Shown: positions 27,849 to 35,607 of the stretch, one piece after another | Layout of the letters: each line of letters starts with the position of its first letter | How positions within the stretch are numbered: the stretch's first letter is position 1 | Assembly: GCF_900142665.1 (NCBI RefSeq) | Contig: NZ_FRBR01000001.1 | Coordinates: 558,001 to 622,000, forward strand | Source of the DNA: Roseovarius pacificus | Lineage (GTDB): Bacteria; Pseudomonadota; Alphaproteobacteria; Rhodobacterales; Rhodobacteraceae | Direction: 5' to 3' | DNA length: 64,000 nucleotides | Program-made: the position numbers and the translations under genes | Notes under the pieces: generated by a model | Databases searched by the model: none | The model's input: only the letters and a program-made list of their open reading frames with translations | Told to the model about the DNA's origin: nothing

Positions 27849-28740
27849 TCTGACCTACGAAACATCGATGTCCATCGACCAGGGGCGTCGCGACCGGCAG
27901 GAAGACGCAGTCGTGTCCGATTTTCAGGCCGGATTCCCCTGTGGTTTCGTGGTTCTGGCAGACGGCATGGGCGGGCACGCCGCCGGCGATGTGGCCAGCA
28001 AGATCGTCGTGACCGAGGTTTTCAGCGAGCTGAAGCTGCAATCCGGCGATCCCGAACTGCTGGAGCCGCAGATCGGGGATATATTGCGCCGTGCCGCCGA
28101 ATGCGCGAACGAATGCGTCGGATTATATGCCAGCACGCGCGCAAACGTCGCCGGAATGGGCGCGACCCTTGTCGCCTCGGTCTTCATCGAGGACAGGCTC
28201 TACTGGGTTTCGGTCGGGGATTCGCCCCTATACCTGTTCCGCGATGGCGTGTTGACGCGCCTGAACGAAAACCATGCGCTGGAATCCCAGATCGATTTCC
28301 TGGTGAACAACGGCATCATGGGCTACGAGGAGGCGCTGAACTATCCCGATCCAAGCTGCCTGACATCCGTCCTGATCGGGGATGACATCCCCCAGATGGA
28401 CTGCCGGTCGATGCCCCTTCGGATACGGCATGACGATATCCTGATCGTGGCCAGCGACGGGCTGCAATTTCTGGACGACGCCCAGATCGAGGGCGTCCTG
28501 CGGTTTTCGCGTAAACGCTCCGCCGACGATATCAGCGCGGCGCTGATGCGCGAAATTCACAAGCTCGACGACCCGGATCAGGACAACGTGTCGTTCTGCG
28601 TCATCAAGGCCGTGCAGGAAGGGGCAAAAATGTCAGAGCCCCCTGCCGAAGCGGTGACGCATTCAAGCATGCATCAGGCCGGGAACAAAACCATCACGAT
28701 TCTGGCCAAGGTGTCCCGCTCGGGCGCCGGAACCGCATAG
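27820..28740 (+). CDS. PP2C-type Ser/Thr protein phosphatase
   Basis: A 306-residue metal-dependent phosphatase. Motifs in order: RRDRQED (residues 23-29), LADGMGGHAAGD (metal-binding Asp48), GMGATLVA, WVSVGDSPLYL, ASDGLQFL (Asp213) and DQDNVSF (Asp255-Asn256). It should reverse phosphorylation by the adjacent kinase. The gene starts inside the FHA gene; the ATG at 27832 is an alternative start. A 45-residue tail follows the catalytic domain. No transmembrane segment is seen. Confidence 0.93.
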   Translation: MAGPMTQTADLTYETSMSIDQGRRDRQEDAVVSDFQAGFPCGFVVLADGMGGHAAGDVASKIVVTEVFSELKLQSGDPELLEPQIGDILRRAAECANECVGLYASTRANVAGMGATLVASVFIEDRLYWVSVGDSPLYLFRDGVLTRLNENHALESQIDFLVNNGIMGYEEALNYPDPSCLTSVLIGDDIPQMDCRSMPLRIRHDDILIVASDGLQFLDDAQIEGVLRFSRKRSADDISAALMREIHKLDDPDQDNVSFCVIKAVQEGAKMSEPPAEAVTHSSMHQAGNKTITILAKVSRSGAGTA

Positions 28741-28765
28741 GCCGGATTTGGAAGAGAGTACACGC

Positions 28766-29995
28766 GTGACGCATATGGGGAACATCAGTCCGGTCATCGA
28801 CCGTCTGGAAACCGCGCTGTCCAGCGGAAACATACCGCCCCCCTACGATCGCTGGGGAGGGCGGCTGTTGTCGCACCTCACCAAACCGGTTCAGGTGGTC
28901 GTCACCGGCCTGCCGGGCAGTGGCAAGACGGCCCTTCTGGAAATGCTGTCGGGCCATTCGGTATCGACGGGGGATTTGTCGCCGCCGATCATGGAGCTGT
29001 CCTATGGCGAGCGTCAGCGCACCGTGATCGAGCGCCGCGACGGTTCGGTGCAGGAAATTGCGGGAGCGCTGAAGGATATCGACCTGCCCGCGGATGTGGT
29101 GCGTGCACGCCAGGAAATCCCGACCCCGAGACTGGCCTGTCAGGACTTCATTGAAATCGGCCTGACGGGAAACCCCGCCGAAAACGGTTCCGTTCTCGAT
29201 CAGATCGTCAGGCGGGCCGATATCGTCCTGTGGTGCAGCCAGGATTTCAACGACGCGGAACAACAGCTTTGGGCGATGGCCCCGGACCACATCAAGGATC
29301 ACAGCTTTCTGGTGCTGACCAAGGCGGACAAGCAAATGATGCGCGGCGTGCTGCCCGGTATCATGTCCCGTCTGGAGCCCGTCGTGGCCGAGGAATTTTT
29401 GGGCATGTGCCCGGTCGCGACGATTCAGGGCATAACGGCGCAGACCTCGGGCGCGGCGGTGGACGATGCGCTCTGGGCGTCGAGCGGTGGCCAGCGCCTG
29501 ATGAATCTGGTGCTGAACGAGGTGCGGCAGGGGCGTGCCGCCGACATCGACCAGGGCCGGGTCTTTCTGGAAAGGCTGTCGACGCAGGCCCCGATGGCCC
29601 CGGACGCAAGCGCCGCCCCCCCCTCACCCGCCCCTGCCCCGCACCAGACCTCCGGCAATGAGCCTGTCGCGGCCAAAACCGGTGCGCTGCTGTCCGAAGC
29701 GGTCGATCTGCTACAGAAACAAGCCGGGCAGATGCTCGACTCGCTGGATATGTCGGGGGAACTGAACTCCGACGCAATCCTGAATGGCTGCGTCGAGGCG
29801 GTATCGTCGCTCGGCACCCTGATGGACCGCATCGCCCCGAACAATCCGGCGGCGCAAACCGTACGTGACGATCTTCAGGATGGCGAGGAAATGCTGGTTC
29901 TGTTTCAACTGGAACGCGGCGAAGACGCCGCCCTCGACGCCGTGACCCTGTTACTTCAGATGCGCAAGGAGCTGATCGAAAAAGCGGCAGGCTGA
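28766..29995 (+). CDS. P-loop GTPase of the signalling island (GTPase 1)
   Basis: A 409-residue protein with an N-terminal GTPase domain (about residues 35-270): G1 TGLPGSGKTALLEML, a G3-like region after DFIEIGL without a clear DxxG, then ADIVLWCSQDFNDAEQ and G4 TKAD in LVLTKADKQ. A Pro/Ala-rich linker (about 275-315) leads to a helical C-terminal domain. I placed the start at GTG 28766, 7 nt after GAAGAGAG; a TTG six codons upstream and an ATG three codons downstream are alternatives. It closes the kinase-FHA-phosphatase operon, 25 nt after the phosphatase. Partner and membrane target are unknown. Confidence 0.8.
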   Translation: MTHMGNISPVIDRLETALSSGNIPPPYDRWGGRLLSHLTKPVQVVVTGLPGSGKTALLEMLSGHSVSTGDLSPPIMELSYGERQRTVIERRDGSVQEIAGALKDIDLPADVVRARQEIPTPRLACQDFIEIGLTGNPAENGSVLDQIVRRADIVLWCSQDFNDAEQQLWAMAPDHIKDHSFLVLTKADKQMMRGVLPGIMSRLEPVVAEEFLGMCPVATIQGITAQTSGAAVDDALWASSGGQRLMNLVLNEVRQGRAADIDQGRVFLERLSTQAPMAPDASAAPPSPAPAPHQTSGNEPVAAKTGALLSEAVDLLQKQAGQMLDSLDMSGELNSDAILNGCVEAVSSLGTLMDRIAPNNPAAQTVRDDLQDGEEMLVLFQLERGEDAALDAVTLLLQMRKELIEKAAG

Positions 29996-30161
29996 AAAGC
30001 GGGTTAACGAACTGGGCAAAAACAAGATTATTTCCGCAGACCCGTCCAATTCTCACCACAATTGCTTGCCAGTTTCGTCAAATGTTGAATGCGGGCGGAT
30101 CATATGGACGTCTCGAGCAGGCCTGTCCATCCGCCTCGCCCAAGCCGACACCGGAAGCCGA

Positions 30162-32225
30162 ATGAACGTCAAAGCCGAAGTAGATCACGCAACCGGGCTC
30201 CTGACCTCCGCCGGTCCGGCCAATCTGTCGTCGGGCATGGAAGACCTGAGCGACTTCGCCTGCCGGGCAGCCGAAATCGAACAGGCCTTGGAAACGCTTG
30301 CCAATCTCGCAGGCAAGGGCACGCGCCGTTCGGTGCAGCGCCTGCAGGACGAGCTTGCCGGCTTCGAGCCCTGCGTCACGGTTCTGGGGCAGGTCAAATC
30401 GGGCAAGACGACCTTGCTGAACGCCATGGCCGGTTGGGCGGACCTGCTTCCGTCAGATGTCAATCCGTGGACCTCCGTCGTGACCTCCCTGCACCTGACG
30501 CCGGGCCGGAAACGCGCCGAGAACGGCGCGAAATTCCAGTTCATGACCGAAGACGAATGGGATCGGCTGACCTCCAAGGGCGGTCGTCTCGGAGAACTGG
30601 CCGGACGCGCCGGGGCGGACAGCGAGCTGCAGAAAATTCAGCATCAGCTCGAAACCATGCGCGAGAAATCCCGCAAGCGCCTGGGGCGCAAATTCGAACT
30701 GTTGATGGGGCAGGAACACGAATACAGCTATTTCGACAAGAACCTGCTGGAACGCTATATCTGTCTGGGCGACGATTTCGGCGATGACAGCAACGATCCC
30801 GCCGATGACGGACAGGGGCAGTTCGCCGATATCACCCGGTCGGCCGATCTCTATCTGAATTGCCGGACGGTTCCGCACAGGATTTGCCTGCGCGACACAC
30901 CGGGCGTCAACGATACCTTCATGATGCGCGAGATGATCACCATCAAGGCCGTCCGCGACAGCCGGATCTGCGTGGTTGTCCTGTCGGCGGCGCAGGCGCT
31001 GACCACGGTCGACCTTGCCCTGATCCGCCTGATATCGAACCTGCCGTCGCGCGACGTGGTGATCTTTGTCAACCGGATCGACGAGCTGTCCAACCCGGTC
31101 AACCAGATCCCCGAGATCGAGGACAGCATCCGCGAAACCCTACAGGCCCATGACGGCCCGGCAGAGGCCGAGATCATTTTCGGCAGCGCCTATTGGGCGA
31201 ACAAGGCACTCAGCGGAAAACTGGATGATATGCCCGATATCAGCGCCGATGCCCTGCTGGCGATCACAACCCATCTGCTGGGCACCACCCGGATCGACCG
31301 CCAGCCCGCCGATCAGATATGGGACATGTCCGGCCTCCCTGCCCTGATGCAGGCCTTGTCGCAACGCATCATCGACGGGCTTGGCGCGCCGCTGCTGGAA
31401 AAACTGGCCTCTTCGGCGCTGTCCATCGCCACGTCCCAACAGGCGGCGCAATCGGTCATGATCAAAGCCGGCGATCACGGCGCCGATCTCAGCGGCTATG
31501 ACCTGCGGAAAGAATTCGAGCAGATCGCCCAAACCCATCTGGACGGGTTCGGCAGCGAGATCGACGAGATCATTGCGGATTTTCACCTGCGTGCCGGCCG
31601 GGCGCATGAGAACTTCGTCGAACGCTCCACGCATTCGCTTCTGACACATCTTGAACGTTTCGGTCCCGATCTGGTTTGGGAATATACCCCGACGGGGCTG
31701 CGTGTCCTGCTGCGGTCGGCCTATTCCTCGATGGGCGCACGTATCCGCAAGGCTGCCGAGCAGCGCTATGAGGCCGCCGTGACCGATACGGCCCATCTTC
31801 TTTACCGCGGCTTCGGACAGATGGTCGAAGGCATCCAGATCGGAGTGCCCGCAGTTCCCGATATCCCCGCCCCGGTCGCCCTGGGGCAGACCATCGCACT
31901 GGATTTCAACGACAGCTGGTGGGTCATGTGGTGGCGCAAGACCCGCGGCTACAAGGCGTTCGCCAAACAGTTCCGCGAGTTGATCCGCGCCGAAACCGAA
32001 GATTTCATGACCCAGATGAAGGATGCCCAAACCGGCGACATTCGCACTGCCGTCCTCAAGGAACTGCAAGGGTTCCTGGACCAGCAGCACGACGTTCTGA
32101 CCGACCTGATTGCAGGCCGCCAGCACGGCGAAAACATCGAGACCCTGTTTCAGGCACCGGCAGGCCGGGACTGTCACGGCAGTCTCGACGCGGCGATCGA
32201 AACATTCAGACGCTACACCTCATGA
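30162..32225 (+). CDS. Dynamin-like large GTPase (GTPase 2)
   Basis: A 687-residue protein of the bacterial dynamin-like group. The GTPase domain (about residues 65-330) shows G1 LGQVKSGKTTLLNAM, G3 RDTPGVNDTF and G4 VNRIDEL. A long, mostly helical remainder follows. Around residue 583 there is a tryptophan-rich basic patch, DSWWVMWWRKTRGYKAF, which could act as a membrane-contact paddle as in other dynamins; that is inference. ATG 30162 was chosen because upstream codons lack family character. The end overlaps GTPase 3 by ATGA. Dynamin-like pairs remodel or tether membranes in other bacteria. Confidence 0.85.
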   Translation: MNVKAEVDHATGLLTSAGPANLSSGMEDLSDFACRAAEIEQALETLANLAGKGTRRSVQRLQDELAGFEPCVTVLGQVKSGKTTLLNAMAGWADLLPSDVNPWTSVVTSLHLTPGRKRAENGAKFQFMTEDEWDRLTSKGGRLGELAGRAGADSELQKIQHQLETMREKSRKRLGRKFELLMGQEHEYSYFDKNLLERYICLGDDFGDDSNDPADDGQGQFADITRSADLYLNCRTVPHRICLRDTPGVNDTFMMREMITIKAVRDSRICVVVLSAAQALTTVDLALIRLISNLPSRDVVIFVNRIDELSNPVNQIPEIEDSIRETLQAHDGPAEAEIIFGSAYWANKALSGKLDDMPDISADALLAITTHLLGTTRIDRQPADQIWDMSGLPALMQALSQRIIDGLGAPLLEKLASSALSIATSQQAAQSVMIKAGDHGADLSGYDLRKEFEQIAQTHLDGFGSEIDEIIADFHLRAGRAHENFVERSTHSLLTHLERFGPDLVWEYTPTGLRVLLRSAYSSMGARIRKAAEQRYEAAVTDTAHLLYRGFGQMVEGIQIGVPAVPDIPAPVALGQTIALDFNDSWWVMWWRKTRGYKAFAKQFRELIRAETEDFMTQMKDAQTGDIRTAVLKELQGFLDQQHDVLTDLIAGRQHGENIETLFQAPAGRDCHGSLDAAIETFRRYTS

Positions 32226-33139
32226 CGAAGGAGACGACCTTGGATACCGCCGATACAAGTCTGCGCGTCGCCCCCCGCAAACCCCGGTTGGCGCTGATGG
32301 GCGAGTTCAGCGCAGGCAAGAGCACGCTGTCCAAACTGCTTCTGGGCGGGGCGCCGATGCCGGTGCGCGTGACCGCTACGCGGCTTCCGCCGGTCTGGCT
32401 CAGCAAAGGCGCGGACTCTGCCGTTGCCATACGGCACGACGGAACGGAAACGCCCTGTGACATCACCGCGCTCGACGAGGTGTCGGTCGAAGATACACGT
32501 TATATCCGGCTCTGTAACCCGTCCGAAACGCTGGATATCTGCGATCTTGTCGACATGCCCGGCATTTCCGATCCGAACCTGTCCACCGAGGCGATGCTGT
32601 CCCTTGTCGATGACATCGATTGTGTCGTCTGGTGCACCCCGGCCACGCAGGCATGGCGGCAATCCGAAGCCGCGATGTGGGAGCGGATCAAGGACCGGAC
32701 GAACGGCGACAACATTCTTCTTGTGACCCAGGCCGACAAGCTGCGCAACGATCGCGATACCGCGCGCATGCTGGCCCGCGTGCGCAAGGAAACCGAGGGG
32801 CTGTTCAAGGCCGTCTACCCCATTTCGATCCTCAAGGCGCTCGATTCGGGGGACGACGAAGCGAAATGGCAGGCCAGCGGCGCGGCGGAATTCGTCGATC
32901 ACCTAGTGGAAATGCTGCTCAATCCATCGTCATCGGCCGCGCAGCAAGCGCCGCACTATACGCCGCCCAACGCGCCTTCGGATATGGCCCGGAGCGATGA
33001 TGCCGGCGAAACATCTCTGGCCCTGGCAGGGTCCGACGACGACGAAACCGCCTCCGATCCCGGAATCGTGCCAAAGCGCGTGCGCCGCGTGCGCACCGAA
33101 CTGCGCGGGCGTCGGACGCGACCGGGGGCCGACCTATGA
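32222..33139 (+). CDS. Small dynamin/Era-like GTPase (GTPase 3)
   Basis: A 305-residue GTPase with G1 MGEFSAGKSTLSKLL, G3 DMPGISD and a G4-like TQAD in LLVTQADKL, followed by an acidic, basic-ended tail (RRVRTELRGRR). The start ATG overlaps the stop of the dynamin-like gene (ATGA), implying coupled translation and probably a heteromeric GTPase pair. A TTG six codons later, after GGAGACGACC, is a possible alternative start. GEFSAGKST is the P-loop form usual in bacterial dynamin relatives. Confidence 0.85.
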   Translation: MTKETTLDTADTSLRVAPRKPRLALMGEFSAGKSTLSKLLLGGAPMPVRVTATRLPPVWLSKGADSAVAIRHDGTETPCDITALDEVSVEDTRYIRLCNPSETLDICDLVDMPGISDPNLSTEAMLSLVDDIDCVVWCTPATQAWRQSEAAMWERIKDRTNGDNILLVTQADKLRNDRDTARMLARVRKETEGLFKAVYPISILKALDSGDDEAKWQASGAAEFVDHLVEMLLNPSSSAAQQAPHYTPPNAPSDMARSDDAGETSLALAGSDDDETASDPGIVPKRVRRVRTELRGRRTRPGADL

Positions 33140-33215
33140 CACAACGCAGGACACAACGGCTGGCACCGGCGAGGTAATCGTCGCGCCAGCATGACCATCG
33201 CCGGGGGGGCGGAGC

Positions 33216-33593
33216 ATGAACATTGCCGAATACCTGGACCAAATGCGCAGGGACATTCCCGATTGCTCGCTGGTTTCCTTCGGGGACCTGCGCACCGGGC
33301 TTTCGCTTCGTGCCAGCGCGGCAGACCCTCTGAGACAGGATCAACTGGAAGAGATTCTTCAGCACGCAGCCTTTACCTTTTCCGTGTCCGACGCGCTGGC
33401 GGCGACAGGTGAAACGGAAACTGCCGACCAGCAAAGCGCTATCGTTGCCCGCCCGCAGGGAGTGCTGATTTTCGTGCGCTCCCCGGATGAGCCATCCGAT
33501 GTCATATGTTGTCTTTGCCGGGATGCGACGGCGGAGACCCGTGTCGTGAACGGCGCAAACAAACTGTTCCATGGCATGGCGGGGGGCTCCTGA
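33216..33593 (+). CDS. Roadblock/LC7-like small protein
   Basis: A 125-residue protein whose predicted order of helix (NIAEYLDQMRRDI), two strands (DCSLVSFGDLRT, GLSLRAS), long helix (QDQLEEILQHAAFTFSV), three strands (SAIVARPQG, VLIFVRSP, DVICCLCRDA) and final helix matches the roadblock/LC7 fold. That fold partners small GTPases, for example MglB with MglA, often as a GTPase-activating or scaffold protein. Its place just after two GTPase genes supports this. The assignment is by topology and not by a diagnostic motif. GGAG precedes the ATG; its TGA overlaps the next ATG by one base. Confidence 0.55.
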   Translation: MNIAEYLDQMRRDIPDCSLVSFGDLRTGLSLRASAADPLRQDQLEEILQHAAFTFSVSDALAATGETETADQQSAIVARPQGVLIFVRSPDEPSDVICCLCRDATAETRVVNGANKLFHGMAGGS

Positions 33594-34399
33594 TGGCAAG
33601 GACAGCCCAGATAACGCCGGGTCCGAACGACAAGGCGGAACAGCGCCTGCGAAAGGTGCTGAAACGCTTATGCGCCGAGCGGACCGCCCTGAGCGCCGAA
33701 CGCAACACCCCTGCCGAAAATGGCCTCGGTCTGGTTCGCAGGGTCATAGACGAAATCGACGAAACCATCCTGCCCAGGCGGATCGACATCGTGGCGGGCG
33801 GCCAGGTGGTGGCCCGGCTGATCGCCTCGCACCGAAGGCTGATCGCCCTCGATACCGCCCACCCTGCCCCCGAAAGCAATGCCACTCCGGAAGGCATGGC
33901 GCGCGCCCATGTCGAAACCCTTGTGCAGATCGGCGACAGCCATCCCCAGGCATCGCTGTGCTGCCGGGGGCGCATCGAAAACGTCGCGACCGACAGTCAG
34001 TCCTGTTCGGTCGAGCAACTGGCAGCCTGCACCGTTGCAGACGACCGGACCGAGCCCTTGGAGCGTTTCCTTGGGGAAATCGAGGATCGGGCACAGGGCT
34101 GGATACGGCTCGAGGGGCGAACGACGATCCTTGGTTCCGGCGGTTCACAGGATCTGGTCGTCCGCCTGGCCGATCTGGAGCAGCTCGTTGCAGAAAAGCG
34201 GATGTACAAAGGATCACTGTCGCGCCTCAAGCGAAACGAGCCGACCTGTTCGATACTGCCCTTTTCCCGGACGTTACGTGCCGTCGTCGCATCGGATTCC
34301 GACGACTATGTCATCGCCGTCCTGCACCACGAGGATGTGACCGGGACACTGGCGGATTGGCAACGGTTTTACGGCACGAAATTCCCTGCGTCGCCATAA
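33593..34399 (+). CDS. Unknown protein at the end of the GTPase operon
   Basis: A 268-residue soluble protein that I do not recognise. Its N-terminus is basic and helical (KAEQRLRKVLKRLCAERTAL). A strand-rich segment (RRIDIVAGGQVVARLIASHRRL) and another (GWIRLEGRTTILGSGGSQDLVVRLADL) follow. Four cysteines are scattered without a metal-site pattern. The start ATG overlaps the roadblock-like stop (TGATG), so the product is made with that protein and probably works with the GTPases. Confidence 0.75.
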   Translation: MARTAQITPGPNDKAEQRLRKVLKRLCAERTALSAERNTPAENGLGLVRRVIDEIDETILPRRIDIVAGGQVVARLIASHRRLIALDTAHPAPESNATPEGMARAHVETLVQIGDSHPQASLCCRGRIENVATDSQSCSVEQLAACTVADDRTEPLERFLGEIEDRAQGWIRLEGRTTILGSGGSQDLVVRLADLEQLVAEKRMYKGSLSRLKRNEPTCSILPFSRTLRAVVASDSDDYVIAVLHHEDVTGTLADWQRFYGTKFPASP

Positions 34400-34521
34400 A
34401 ATCCCCCAATCGTCAAAGCCCATCCCCGCCGCAGCGGGATAAAAAGCCCGATTCTCGCCTGACGCACACAGAATGCGCGCAAGCGAAAAAAGCCGCACAA
34501 CCAGAACAACTTATAAATCTG

Positions 34522-34540
34522 CTGCCCAATTTCCGGGCAG
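34522..34540. promoter_or_regulatory. Lux-box-like inverted repeat upstream of the LuxI gene
   Basis: CTGCCC-N7-GGGCAG, 19 bp, ends 125 nt before the luxI start in an otherwise AT-rich region. Size and CT...AG ends resemble LuxR-type boxes, but a hairpin is equally possible. Confidence 0.4.
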
Positions 34541-34585
34541 ATAGATGCGTATGACGTATGCTATGGCATTCTAAACCAACGAAAT

Positions 34586-34600
34586 TTAATAAAAAATTAA
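34586..34600. promoter_or_regulatory. CtrA-binding site upstream of the LuxI gene
   Basis: TTAA-TAAAAAA-TTAA, a perfect TTAA-N7-TTAA CtrA box, lies 65 nt before the luxI start codon. CtrA of the CckA-ChpT-CtrA phosphorelay is linked with quorum sensing in several Rhodobacterales, so direct control of this synthase is likely. Confidence 0.75.
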
Positions 34601-34665
34601 TACGCGGTAGACTTGTTTGGTTAAAATTTGGCATAAATAAGTCAAAAATATGTTGAGAGCAGGCA

Positions 34666-35406
34666 ATGAACCGATCGTGGTCGCCTTTCCGTGCACCGTC
34701 CGAAACTCCAGACTGGCCAAATCCGGCGTCCCTGACGACACCGGAAAACGCCAGAGGCATTCCCTCGGGTTTCATGACCCGCGGCAAGGCATCGAAGCGG
34801 GAAAAACCGGCCTCGAAGATCAAATCCGTCACCATGGGCTTTCGCACCATGCACGAGCATGGCGATCTTCTGGTGAAATATCTCGAGGCACGCAAAACGA
34901 TATTTCTGGACCAGTTGAAATGGGACGTCTGCGAGGCAGACGGCATGGAGTTCGATCAGTACGATACGCCCGCGTGCCAATGGGTTGTCCTGCACGAATT
35001 CGGCGAGGTTCTGGGCGGCGTTCGAATGCTGCCAACCATGGCGAAATGCGGCATTTACAGTTACATGCTGCGCGATGCGCAACGCGGCCTTCTGGAAAGC
35101 CTGCCCACCGACGTCCTGTTCATCGAAGCACCGGTTGAGTACGATGTCTGGGAGGCATCGCGCTTTTTCGTGACCGATATCGTCCCCGCCTCGCGGCGTC
35201 TGGAGGTCGAACAATTGCTGTTCAAGGGCATGACCCAGGTCGCGGTCGACAACGGGGCGAAATATATCCTTGGGATCGTTCCGGCAATCTGGTCGCGCTG
35301 GGCACGGCGCCTGGGCGTCAGCGCAACCCCGATCGGCGCGAAATTCACCATTGACGGCACCACCAGCCAATCGGTTCTGTTCAACGCGCAGGGCTTCGTG
35401 ATCTGA
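34666..35406 (+). CDS. Acyl-homoserine-lactone synthase (LuxI family), orphan
   Basis: A 246-residue protein. The LuxI domain begins near residue 58. The conserved residues appear at family spacing: Arg76, Phe80, Trp86, Asp97, Asp100, Arg120 (GGVRMLPT), Glu163 and Arg166 (WEASRFF). It should make acyl-homoserine lactones from SAM and an acyl donor. About 55 basic residues precede the domain, longer than usual LuxI N-termini; ATGs at residues 37 and 57 could be the real start. No luxR gene is in the window. The AT-rich upstream region has a perfect CtrA box and a lux-box-like dyad. Confidence 0.92.
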   Translation: MNRSWSPFRAPSETPDWPNPASLTTPENARGIPSGFMTRGKASKREKPASKIKSVTMGFRTMHEHGDLLVKYLEARKTIFLDQLKWDVCEADGMEFDQYDTPACQWVVLHEFGEVLGGVRMLPTMAKCGIYSYMLRDAQRGLLESLPTDVLFIEAPVEYDVWEASRFFVTDIVPASRRLEVEQLLFKGMTQVAVDNGAKYILGIVPAIWSRWARRLGVSATPIGAKFTIDGTTSQSVLFNAQGFVI

Positions 35407-35560
35407 CCAGAAAACGGCGTTTATTTCGGACGTAACGGAAACATTGCCATGCTGAAAGGCGGGTTTCCGTGCAATTTATCAACAATGTCATGGAAATGCC
35501 CGATTTTACCCACAATCGGTCAGAATTCGTCGAAACCGGGCCTCAATAAAAGCACAATCT

Positions 35561-35575
35561 TTAATTATCGGTTGA
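35561..35575. promoter_or_regulatory. Near-match CtrA site upstream of the second response regulator
   Basis: TTAA-TTATCGG-TTGA differs at one base from the TTAA-N7-TTAA consensus and ends 32 nt before the receiver gene start. Weaker than the luxI site. Confidence 0.4.
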
Positions 35576-35607
35576 TCGCTATTCCGCAGCAATAACGGCC
35601 GTGGCTC

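Noticed and set aside
25229..28740. Kinase/FHA/phosphatase trio as part of a type VI secretion system
   Set aside because: No tss, VgrG, Hcp or ClpV genes are found in the window, and the partner genes are GTPases and quorum-sensing or two-component proteins.
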